A stretch of 64,000 nt of DNA. Origin: Boswellia sacra. Taxonomy: Eukaryota; Streptophyta; Magnoliopsida; Sapindales; Burseraceae. A program made the translations under genes and the position numbers. The stretch's first letter is position 1, and every line of letters begins with the position of its first letter. Shown one piece after another: positions 12,601 through 22,821 of this stretch. Location: NCBI GenBank assembly GCA_013180625.2, contig SNVD02005036.1, forward strand, positions 62,001 through 126,000, in the 5' to 3' direction. Below the pieces are notes generated by a model, which saw nothing but the letters and a program-made list of their open reading frames with translations, did not search any database and was not told where the DNA came from.

Positions 12601-14523
12601 TTCTAAATCCGAAATCTTAGCTTAAAATGCAATCTTAACCAAATAATAATTATCCGAAGATCTATTACCTTCTAGAATGCATTTACCAAAATTATCTAAG
12701 ACCATACATTTATTTTGTGTGAAATTAACAATATACTTGTCATCACATATTTGACTAATACTTAGCTTTCAAACCTTAAACCAACAAAACATTTTGAAAG
12801 TTGGGTAGGCCTTTGACATTCAAAGTGTCTTTACAAATGATCTTACTCTTTGCGCCATCTCCATAGGTGACATTTCCTTCCCTGCATGCTTCAAAATCTG
12901 TTAAAAACTTTTTTATTTCTAGTCATGTGCCTGGAACAACCACTGTCAAAATACCACAAATCGTTAGAAGATTGTTTAAGAGCAGTAAGAGCAACATGGC
13001 ATGTTGTCTTGTCTTTCTTGACCCACTGCAGTTGTGACTTTGGTAACAGTTTGAACTATTTTGATCTTTATGCAAAAGATTTAACAATTTAAAGCATCTA
13101 GGCCTAATGTGTCCCTTTTTACCACAAAAATAACAAGTAGGAATGAATTTTCTTACCTTTTCAGGACTGGATTTGAAAGAGCTCAAAGGGGAAACAAATG
13201 TTTCATTACTCTTTAAACTAGGACTCGACCTTAAAAAATTAAGTTCAGAATTTTTACCTGATGTTGAAGCTTTCACAAAAACTGTTTTTGATGAAAATGC
13301 AACATTACCTTATGTATACCCCAATCCATGTTTGTTGGAGTTGTCTCTTCCAAGACTCAAGACCTGATCAAGTTTGGCTGCTCCAATTTTGAGTTGATCA
13401 ACACACCTCTTGCTTTCAACCAATTCTGTTGTGATTTTCTCAATATGTGTTGTTTTGTCTATCAAGACAGTCTCCAGTTCTGTGATACAATTTTCAACAT
13501 AAGATTTTTCACATTTTAGAACTTCAATCTCTTTCTTTAAGGTTTTGATTTCTTCTTTCTGACTCAGCCATTCACTATAGAGTGCATTGTAAGTTTCTTA
13601 CAACTCTTCATAGTATTCAGGACCATCTTCATCATCTGAATGATCAACAATGGTTTTGTAGTTTTCTGTTATGTTAGACATAATAGGTTTCCCTTTATCA
13701 TCTGCAGATGCAGTAAATGCAACAAAATTGCTCATGCAATCTTGATCTTCTGAATCCGATTATGATTCATCACTCCAGGTTGCTGTCAGGCCTTTGTTCT
13801 TCTTCTTGAGATTAGTACATTTAGACTGATATGCCTATAACCAGAACATTCATAACACTGAATCTGCCCTTTTTTATCAGGTTGTTTTGCCTTCTTCTTG
13901 TCATTCTCCTCGTTGAACTTCTTGAACTTGTCTTCATTTGAGTTTGATGGCTTTCCTTGATTCTTTTTCCTGAAATTTCTTTTCATGAACTTGACAGAAC
14001 CAATTATTTTACTAACAATTTCTGAATCAGTGAAAGTTTTTTCAAGCATGTATGCAGAGTCTGAGATGTCACATATGTTAGAGTAAAACTCAGAAATTTA
14101 TTCATCCTCATGCATCATTAAATTTTCAAATTGAGAATCAAGTTTCATCAATTTAGATCTTTTAACCGATGCAGTACCTTCATGTTTTACCTCAAGTATG
14201 TCCCATGCTTCTTTGGCCACTTTGCATCTAAAAATCTATCCGAAATTGTTTAAGTCCACTGTAGCAAAAATTGCATTAAGAGCCTTTGAATTCCAGCTGG
14301 AACGTCTGTATTCTTCATCAGTCCATTCATCCTTAGGTTTGGGTTCGGAATCTCCAAAAGCATTCAATTTTGTTGGCGGTTTCCATCCTTTAAGCACACT
14401 AGCCCACGCCTTGTCATCAAGAGATTTGATATACATCATCATTCTTACCTTCCAATATGGATAATTACCATCATCAATAATAGGTGGTTGTATTCCAGAT
14501 CCTCTATTGCAAATAAACTCCAT
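12601..14523 (-). pseudogene. Copia A gag and protease, decayed
   Basis: Starts MEFICNRGSGIQPPIIDDGN at 14523 with the UBN2 capsid part (YPYWKVRMMMYIKSLDDKAW, WTDEEYRRSSWNSKALNA). It carries stops and a deletion: IVSKIIGSV (about 14010) runs straight into KFMKRNFRKKNQG, although the relative at 54.8-55.3 kb has a further block there. Two zinc-knuckle regions follow: CYECSGYRHISLNV (last Cys lost, 13850) and an intact CYFCGKKGHIRPRC (13120). The protease motif WYFDSGCSRHMTRN is at about 12955-12915. Confidence 0.85.
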
Positions 14524-14572
14524 TCTTCCAGATCGATCTGATCGTTTTCTTCACTTGTCTATCAGTGAACCT

Positions 14573-14584
14573 ACTCTGATACCA
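14573..14584 (-). other. Primer binding site of copia A
   Basis: Reverse complement TGGTATCAGAGT, just upstream of gag on the minus strand and 11 bp from the inner end of the LTR. Confidence 0.85.
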
Positions 14585-14595
14585 ATTAAAAGTTC

Positions 14596-14790
14596 TGGAA
14601 GTATGCAATTATAAGAAATATAACAATAAACTGTAAAGTAAATCGGCACAGGAGGATTTTTACGTGGTTCGGTTATAAAACCTACATCCACAGATAGCTA
14701 TAGAGCTGCAATTCACTATGTTCTTATTTGTACAATCTTTAGGACCTTGTACAGTGCTGACTCACTCACACACACTGACCTAATCTTTGT
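14596..14790 (-). repeat. 5' LTR fragment of copia A
   Basis: About 195 bp. Its reverse complement matches the plus-strand LTR at 54.3-54.5 kb (shared GGATGTAGGTTTTATAACCG and ACTTTA(T/C)AGTTTA blocks). The rest is lost where copia C begins. Confidence 0.8.
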
Positions 14791-14960
14791 TGTTAAATCT
14801 CTATATAGAAATTTAGGATTGTATTCCTATTAGATACATGTTTGATTCTCTTTCTTATTTTATTTCTCCTTATTGTACTATATATATGTACACCTCTTTA
14901 CAATGGAATACACACATAAAATATTTCTCTTAAATTCGTTTCTCCCTCTCTCTCTCAACA
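14791..14960 (+). repeat. 5' LTR of copia C
   Basis: TGTTAAATCTC...CTCTCTCTCAACA, 170 bp, with a TATATATA box near 14880. The PBS GGTATCAGAGC follows at 14962-14972. No second LTR is present to confirm the left boundary. Confidence 0.7.
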
Positions 14961-14977
14961 AGGTATCAGAGCAGGAT

Positions 14978-15575
14978 CAAGATTTTTTTTTTGGAAAAGT
15001 TACTTAGTAATATAAATCCAAAAAAGTTATAATGTACAAAAATCCGAGGGGCATACCCCAAGAATTATAAAAGGACGTAAAGTCCAAACATACAATCCAA
15101 CAAAAAGATAGAAAATGAAGGCCACAAGCGGCCTAAACAAAGTAAAAAAGCCACAAACGACCTTAACAACATAAAAGAGAAATGATCACAAACGGTCTAA
15201 AACATAAAAATACAAGAGCTTTAACCCTTCTTGTTTTTCTTCTTCTTACCCTTCTTTACCGGGGTAGCTGGGGTGTCCGAATGGGTATGGTCAATCCTAT
15301 CAGGTTGATCATCCTCACTGAGCCCAATCAAAGGCTCAAAACGAGTGGGAGAAGACTCAGTAGGTATCCGCCCTGAGGAAATAGATGTCTCACGATTTGT
15401 AGAACATTTGATAGTGCTCAAAAGTCTACCCTCGTCAGTCGCAAAAGGAGGTGGAGAATCAAAATCTGAAACTGACTCTGCACTCGGAAGTGTAGTAGCC
15501 TTCGGAGGCTCAACTTGCACTGTAGAAACTTCTCTTCTTTTATTAAAAAAACAAAAAAAAATCCCAAAACCCTAA
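14978..15575 (-). mobile_element. LINE-like 3' fragment or retroposed cDNA in leader of copia C
   Basis: On the minus strand this stretch ends in an A-run (T-run at 14982-14992 on plus), preceded by a non-coding tail. It contains a 99-codon frame (15520-15221) ending in a Lys-rich tail VKKGKKKKNKKG. It interrupts the sequence between the PBS and the leader of copia C, which resumes near 15580. The poly(A) end suggests target-primed retroposition. I do not recognise the protein, and target duplications are not clear. It could be a LINE end or a captured transcript. Confidence 0.4.
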
Positions 15576-16038
15576 CCGTTTCTGCCTAAAGCAAAATTAG
15601 CCACCTCCGGTCAGCGGTGACAGTCACCGCCTGCACGTTTGAGATCGTCGATTGCCAGCAACCAAAAGCCCCCTGCCTGCACTGGAAAAATCTGTCGAAA
15701 AAAATTTTTGATCACTAGAAAATCTACTGCATTGTTTGAATATGGCCGGAAATCACTCTATTAAAGTCGTCGGTCACTGGTGAACAAAACCTCTCTATCT
15801 GTTTTAAAAAACAGTCTACCGAAAAAGTTTTTCGGTCATCGAAATACTGTTGTATCATCTGAATCTGATCGAAAACTGGTGTTTTCATGTCCTAACTATA
15901 TTTGTCTTGCCCACAACGTCCCTGTCTGAGTGTTCATAGCCAATCGCGTGGTGTCCTTGGTACTTTCAGATTTTTTTTCTTGAAAATTTTTTCCGTGTGG
16001 TGGATCTGTATGGAAGAAAAATTATGTTTGGGGTTTCC

Positions 16039-16960
16039 ATGGCTTCTCAACCGTCCTCTAATCCTCCTAGAGTTAGTGGTTCCAACACAGCCGTAAAATT
16101 GAATGACTCCAATTACAAGTTATGGGCAAAAGCGGTAAACAAATATTTGATTGGCCAAGGGAAACATAATTATCCTATACAAGATCCTCCATCGTCTGAT
16201 TTAAAGGAGTATGCTAAATGGATTCAGGAAGACAATTTGATTACTACATGGTTGTGGAACAGTATGGAGCCTTCACTTGCGGCAATTGTGATGTGAGTTG
16301 ATACTACCAAAGAGTTGTGGAATTCACTTCAAGACAGGTTTGGCAGATCTCAAAATGTCTCTCACATTTTTTATGTTTACTCTACTTTATTTTCTTGTCA
16401 GCAAGGTGATAGAACGTTAAGTGAATATTTAGGAGAAATCGAAGGATTAATGGGAGAGCTTAACTCTTATCATCCTGTTACTACTGATGTTGAGACATTA
16501 CGTAAACAAAGCGAAGAATTATTTGTTGTCAAGTTCCCGTCTAGCTTAAATCCTGTCTATGAAAGTGCTAAGAATAGTATTTTGACTGAGAAAGATCTCC
16601 CAAGTCTTAAAATGGCATATGCTCGACTCTAACAGTTACCCACCTCTCAACATAATCAGAAAGCTTTTGCCTTAGTTGTGTCTAGTAGTTGAGGCAGAGC
16701 ATCATTTTCTGGATGGAGTAGAGGGCGTGTTAGATGTCGAGGTGGAAGAGTTCCTTGTTCCCATTGTGGTAGACTTAATCATCCTTCAGAAAAGTGTTGG
16801 GATAAATTTGAAAAACCTGAATGGGCAAATCAAAGCTCTGAGGAGCGGCTTTCTGTTGATAATTCATCTAACTCTCATGCTCCATCTTCTGCGCAGTCTG
16901 CTCATAAATCTGAAGGTCAACTAGCCAGTGAGCCTTCCGCTTCCTTAGTCTAAACAGGTA
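16039..16960 (+). pseudogene. Copia C gag, decayed
   Basis: Starts MASQPSSNPPRVSGSN, then KLNDSNYKLWAKAVNKYLIG and WIQEDNLITTWLWNSM. A TGA at 16294-16296 interrupts it. It continues as LWNSLQDRFGRSQN...LSEYLGEIEGLMGELN, stops again at 16632, and shifts frame into a zinc-knuckle region (CSHCGRLNHPSEKCW, about 16758-16800). About 300 residues with at least three lesions. The family function is capsid and nucleocapsid. Confidence 0.82.
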
Positions 16961-19395
16961 GGTCCATTGCCTTATTTTCTTCGTCGTACCCACATCATTG
17001 GATTATAAACTCTAAAGCTTCTTCTCACATGGCTGGTAATGATTCTCTTTTTAGTTCATTTATCCCTTCTAACAAACAGTCATCAGTCATTCTTGCTGAT
17101 GGTTCTAAAACCCAAGTACAAGGGTCTGGGACCATTCATACATCTAGTTTTCATTTATCTTCGGTGTTACACTAAATTTCTTGTTAATCTTTTATCCGTT
17201 AGCTAGTTAACTAAGAATTTAAATTGCTTAGTCACTTTTTTTCTATCCTATTGTATTTTTGAGGATCTTAGTACGAGGAAGATGATTGGTGGCGGACATG
17301 AAAAGAATGGCGTTTATCACTTGTTTGAAGCACTTTTGTCCTCTCAGACAGCTCTTGCTTCTTCTGTCTCTCCAGAACAATGGCATTATCGTTTAGGTCA
17401 CCCTTTAAATAAATTGCTTCAGCATATGGGTTTTTCTAGTCCAACTCAAATTGAATGCGAGTCTTGTCAGTTAGGTAAATATTCTCGTTTTTTGTTTCGT
17501 AGTCGAGTCAATAAAATTAGTGACCAACCATTTGATTTGGTTCACTCAGATGTATGGGTTCCTTGTCGAGTTACCAACAGTCACGGGTTTAAATATTCTG
17601 TATCCTTTGTGGATGATCATTCTAGAGTTACTTGGTTGTATTTGTTAAAAGATTGATCTGAGGTCCCTAGTATGTTTCAAACGTTTTACAATGAAATAAA
17701 GACTCAGTTTGGTATTTCTATTAAAGTTTTACATTCTGATAATGCTTTAGAATATACTTCTTCCTCATTATCTTCTTTTTGTAGCACTAATGGGATCTTA
17801 CATCAAACATCATGTGCTTACATCCATCAGCAGAATGGAGTTGCTAAGCGAAAAAATAGATGTTTGTTAGATATGGCTCGAACTCTATTATTTCATATGA
17901 AAGTCCTATCAAAATATTGGGGGGAAGCATTACTTACTGCCTGTTACCTCATTAATCAGGTTCCTTCTTCTATTCTTCATTTTCAGTCTCCGTACTCCAT
18001 CTTGTTCCCTGATCAACCTGCTTTTTCTCTTCCTCCTCCTATTTTTTGTTGTGTTTGTTTTGTCCATCTTCATAGGGTTTCTGATAAATTGTCTCCTCGG
18101 TCCACCAAATGTATTTTTCTTGGGTATTCTAGAACTCAGAAAGTTTACAAATGTCTTGACCCTTGCTCGGGAAAAACTTTTGTAAGTGCATATGTCACTT
18201 TTTTTGAGTCCATACCATATTTTTCATCTACTAGTTCTAGACTTGATACTGGTCTAGTTGATCCTCCAATACCGGTGTCAGTTCTACTGTATCCCTCTAC
18301 TCCACCACTCCTAGTTTATTCTAGGTAAAAGCCGCATCAATTCAGTGCTAAACAAGATGATTTCTCGCTCACTGATCTGCCCGTCATTCAAGAGTCTGCT
18401 TCTACTCCAGATCCGACTCCTCCTACAAATGAGTATTCCGATCTTGATCTCCCTATTGCTCTTCGCAAAGGAACTAAAAATTCTCAGAGGTATCCTATCT
18501 CTCAATTTGTCTCCTTTAATGCCTTATCATTGTCTGCTCGCTCTTTTGCTTTGTGTTTGTCTGTGGTTTCTACTCCTAAAAATTATCAGGAAGCTTTGGC
18601 TCATTCTGGCTGGAGGAAAGCTATGGAAGATGAGATGTCAACTCTTTGTGATTGTGATACATGGGAGTTACAAAAATTACCAGACGGTAAAGAAGTGGTT
18701 GGTTGTCGTTGGGTCTTTGTTATCAAATATCATCGTGATGGTACTATTGAACGCTTAAAAGCCCGTCTTGTTGCTAAAGGGTACACTCAAACTTATGGTG
18801 TTGACTATGTTGAGAACTTTTCTCCCGTTGCCAGGCTTATTCAGTCCGCATTCTCATTTCCCTACCCGTGTTTTTTGGCTGGCCCCTCTTTCAACTAGAT
18901 GCCAAAAATGCCTTCTTGTATGGTGATTTACACAAGGCGGTTTATATGGAGCAACCACCCGGGTTTGTTGCTCAGGGGGAGTTAACCAACTATGTTTGTA
19001 AGTTAAAGACGACTATTTATGGTCTGAAGCAGTCATCTAGGGCCTGGTTTGAAAAATTGATTGGCGTTTTAGCTTCAATCAACTTCTCTCATTGTCAATC
19101 TGATCACTCAGTGTTTGTTAAACATACAAAATTAGGTATCGTTATACTTGTGGTGTATGTGGATGATATCATTGTGACTGGAAGTGATTCTAATGGCATA
19201 GAAGAAGTGAAAAGACAGCTAAAGACACATTTTCAAACAAAAGACTTGGGGCAACTCAGATACTTTCTTGCTATTGAAGTTTTAAGGAGTAAAGAAGGTA
19301 TCATTTCATCTCAAAGAAAGTATGTGCAAGACTTAACTTGATGAGACGGATATGTTAGGGTCTAAGCCAATAGAGACCCCGATGAATCCTAATGT
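16961..19395 (+). pseudogene. Copia C protease, integrase and RT, decayed
   Basis: The protease site reads INSKASSHMAGN, so the catalytic Asp (usual DSGAS) is lost. The integrase zinc region HYRLGHPLNKLL...CESCQLGK and the first two catalytic Asp (VHSDVW, LHSDNALEY) are present. The third position reads VAKRKNR where active enzymes have VAERKNR, a Glu-to-Lys loss. RT motifs are WRKAMEDEMSTL, KARLVAKGYTQ, LDAKNAFLYGDL, LKQSSRAWFEKL and YVDDIIVTGSD, in two overlapping frames (18530-18898 and 18868-19341). A TGA at 17656 and a TAG at 18896-18898 break the frame. Three catalytic defects show long neutral decay. Confidence 0.88.
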
Positions 19396-19649
19396 AATAT
19401 TGGTTTTGAAACTTTAAATAGTATCATAATAATAAGGCATGACATAAACTTAAAAACGCAAAGATATGGTCAACCCTAGTGTCACATTAACCAACTAGAT
19501 GGCAAACAAATGCCCACCTACAATTTCTATGAATTTCGTAGGGTCCTTTTATGTTATTAGTATAATAACACATGATAAAATTATTAAATCTACCTCGATT
19601 ATTAAATTGAAATTAAAAATATGTTGTCATCAACAACTACCACTTTGGC
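19396..19649. other. AT-rich segment without recognised feature
   Basis: Non-coding sequence between the truncated copia C and the inverted-repeat element. I see no gene or LTR match in it. Confidence 0.5.
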
Positions 19650-20590
19650 AAGCGAATTTTGGAACCCCCAAGGTTTAGCCTAACATTCTAGCCCCTATAA
19701 GTTTCAAACATGATCAAAGACCACCATCCCCTTATCATAAATCTATTAAAATTAACTGCTGAATTGTCCATTTTACCCTTAAAACTGCCCATGGGACTCG
19801 AAATTGGGCAATTTAGTTGACAAATAGAAAATTGACCGCTTTACTATTGTCAATATATAAATTAGTTAACACCAGTTATATTGACAAAAAGATGCCACAC
19901 ATATAACAATGTTCAAGGTTAACCGCTTAACATGTATAATATATATTTTATGTTTTACATGTTACAAAATATTTGTTATATTTAACTGGATAGAATTAAA
20001 AAATATTTGAGTGCCACTAAAAAATTATCTTACTAATTTAAATGTCTTGCAAATTATGCATAAAAGTTAATATATACATATATAATTTTAAATTGACTAA
20101 GGACTAGTTTCAAACTAAAAAAGAAAACAAAAAACAAAAAACAAAATATCTTAATAAAAAAATGAATTGACCTAAATATAAAAATGTTTGAATTAGTTCT
20201 TATGAAAAATGTATTTAAATATCTTAAAAGGGGTCATTCAAACTTTTTTCAATTTTGAAACTTTAAAATTGTAAAATTCAAAATAAAAACTAACTCTTAG
20301 TTAATTTATAACATTTTGTGTAAAATATAAGATATATATAATAATTTTTAAGCGGTTAACCTTCAATATTGTTATATGTGCACATCTTTGTATCAATATA
20401 TAAAATATCTGATGTTAGTTAACGTAAGTATTGACAGTAGTGGAGTGGTTGATTTTCAACTATGGTGTGCTCGGTAGCTACAGTTAATTTTAACAGATCT
20501 ATGGTAATGGCAGGGCGGTCTTTGATCATTTTTAAAACTTGTAAGGGGTTAGCATTTCATGCTAAAGCTTGGGGGTCCCCAAAATTCCCC
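19650..20590. mobile_element. Non-autonomous DNA transposon with long inverted arms
   Basis: The left arm (about 19650-19990) and right arm (about 20290-20590) are imperfect reverse complements. Shared blocks include AATTTTGG(A/G)ACCCCCAAG, GACCACC-type/TCTTTGATCAT, TTAATTTTAA(C/T)AG and AAGGTTAACCGCTTAA. Between them lie about 300 bp of AT-rich non-coding DNA. The outermost few tens of bases are more diverged, so the exact ends and target duplication are not resolved. Long arms with a small core are typical of Mutator-like non-autonomous elements or foldback elements. Confidence 0.7.
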
Positions 20591-20626
20591 TGTGGTTATT
20601 GACATCTTTCAATTTTTGCGAGGAGC

Positions 20627-20800
20627 TAGGGGTGTGCAAAATTACCCGACCCGATCCGACCCGATCGGGTTAAGTCGGGTTGGTCGGGTCGAAATCGGTT
20701 TTTTGCTTGTAAAAACCCGAAATCGGGTTAATTCTTTCGGGTCTGGATGAAATCGGGTTGACATCGGGTTTTACTAATGGAACCCGAACAAAACCCGACC
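20627..20800 (+). repeat. Left terminal inverted repeat and subterminal CCCGA repeats of hAT element
   Basis: The TIR at 20627-20638 is followed by many copies of ACCCGA / TCGGGT in both orientations. The dense CG content stands out against the AT-rich surroundings. In Ac/Ds-type elements such short subterminal repeats bind transposase; that role is inferred here. Confidence 0.8.
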
Positions 20801-22821
20801 CGACAACAAAAAAATTTGAATCCCCCTAATTTGACACGTGGCAAAATTCTATTGGCTGAGTCTATGTTTTACTATGGACGTTGCCACACCGGATCAGTAA
20901 TATAAATCATTCTACCAAATTCTAATCCCTAATTCCTAATCTCTCATTCCCGATTTCCCTCATCTCTCCGATCCCTCATTCCCTCATCTCTCCGATCCCT
21001 CATTCCTCCTCAACTCCACCGTGGGACGCCGGCGCCGCATCTCCCATCCACGTTCAACAGCCGACGACCCGACGCCTTTGCCTCCAAAACTTGATGTTGA
21101 ACGCCGTTTAATTCATTTGCTCGGGCCGTCTCTGTCTGTCTTCGTCTCTATCGCAGTCTCGCAGCCGCAGGTCCTCCACGCCTCACCGGACACCGGCTGT
21201 TGCGCTCTCCTCTCATGGCGGTCTCCACCGTTGGTCCTCCACTGATCATCATCTCTGTTGCAAAACGGTGAGTCATCCATGTTAACAATCGAGTGCTATA
21301 TATGAATTGTCCTCCACTGATCACGCCGATCCGAACTGTTCATCTAATTCTCATTTGTGTCATCTATTGTCAACTCTTGATTCTGTAATTTCCAATTGAT
21401 ATCATATGATTTTTTTGTTTGGTTAACTGTTAACAGAGGAGAATTGATATAATTGAGGGTTGTTAACAATTCTGTGCAACTGGATGTAGATTGTGAGGAG
21501 TGCGGACGATGATTAGGTGATAGATTCAAGTAATTTTGTTGCTGATGATTATCCCTGATGAGTAATTTTCTTGTTAACAATACTACGTTGCGGAGTGCGG
21601 CTGCGGAGTGAGGAGTGCTGTTTTGTATTTTCCAGTGCACTCAATTGATTCTCATCAGGTGGGTGAAAATTTGCTTTTGGCTCCAATTTAAGCATCAGTT
21701 CTTCTCGGGGATGGACATAAGAAGGAGAAGCATCCATCATTTGTTATTTTGTTGTCTTGACTGTTGATATCTTTCTGTTGTACAAAATTACAAATAATAG
21801 GCTATTGATGTAAAATTGTTGATTATGTTATATTGGATGAGAGCTCATTGACCTTAATAGATTATTATTTTGATTATGTAAAATTGTTGATTATGTAAAA
21901 TTGTTGATTATATTGGATGAGAGCTCATTGAATCAAATGAATTTGGAATTTTGGATAATAGATTATTGGAGCACGTCTTTAACTCATTGTTATTTATGAC
22001 TATAAAGGAATGAGATTATAGTTCTAGAATCATAACACTTATTCTTCTTTCTTTCGTAAACTCATTAGATCATGCTTTAAAATTATATGCTCTTGCAATT
22101 CACTTGAATATGACAGGTTAGTCCTTAAAGGTTATTAATTTTAGATTGTATACTATATGAATGCATGATTTCCGAATCAGAACAAGTTTACAGAGATTAA
22201 TATTGTACAATTATGTAATAGTCTTCTAAAAATGTGTATTATCTCATTATAATGGTAATGGTTCTAGACTTCTAGTGAATCATATGTCTATAACAAGTCA
22301 CAGTTTTTTGGAAAACACCACAAAATGTCTCCCGTTATATTTATGCCTATAATGTGATGTTGGCAGTATACAAAATTACAAATAATAAAACAATGTGCTT
22401 GTGTTTTGTGTGAGTATATACATATTAATTTAAAACTTTAGATATGAAATGATACGAGACCTCATGAATGATGAATCTATATCTGAAATTTCAGATATAA
22501 ACTGAATTAAAACTATGAACATTCATATAAACTTAAATTTTAAAACTAAATTCATATAAGCTGAAAGTTTAAAACTGAATTTGTATAAACTGAAATTTAC
22601 ATTGAAATGCACTTTGTATGAATTGAAATTGTATAAACTGAAATGTGCTTTATATGAACTGAAATTGTATTTCTCTTGTACTTGTTGTTTACTTTGAGAT
22701 ATTAATTGTTCATCTAAATTGAAATGTATTAAATTTATAAAAAATTTATGAATTGAAATGTGCTATATATGAATTGAAATTGTTTATAAAGTAAATTGGG
22801 TTATTATTTTTTGTAGGTATT

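Larger units (their letters stand above)
1..14790 (-). mobile_element. SIRE-type Ty1-copia retrotransposon A, outer host element, broken
   Basis: On the minus strand, gag, protease, integrase, reverse transcriptase, RNase H and then an extra ORF run from about 14523 down past base 1. This is the Ty1-copia order (integrase before RT), with the additional 3' ORF known from the SIRE/Maximus lineage. The primer binding site and the inner end of the 5' LTR lie at 14573-14790. The element is split by copia B (4012-11523), and its 5' LTR is cut by copia C at 14791. The 3' LTR would lie left of the window. All ORFs carry stops or frameshifts, so it is a dead copy. A plus-strand relative lies at 53.7-55.3 kb. 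Confidence 0.85.
14791..19395 (+). mobile_element. Ale/Retrofit-like Ty1-copia retrotransposon C, truncated
   Basis: A short LTR, a PBS and copia-order gag-protease-integrase-RT ORFs, all decayed. Homology stops shortly after the RT motif KPIETPMNPN (about 19395), so RNase H and the 3' LTR are missing. It lies in the LTR of copia A. The short LTR and the gag type (KLNDSNYKLWAKAVNKYL) fit the Ale/Retrofit group; the lineage is inferred from motifs only. Confidence 0.82.

Noticed and set aside
21021..21245. 74-codon ORF in the 5' region of the hAT element
   Set aside because: It lies in the transposase 5' UTR exon before the inferred intron; Pro/Ser/Leu-rich with no homology seen. A short upstream ORF is possible but unsupported.
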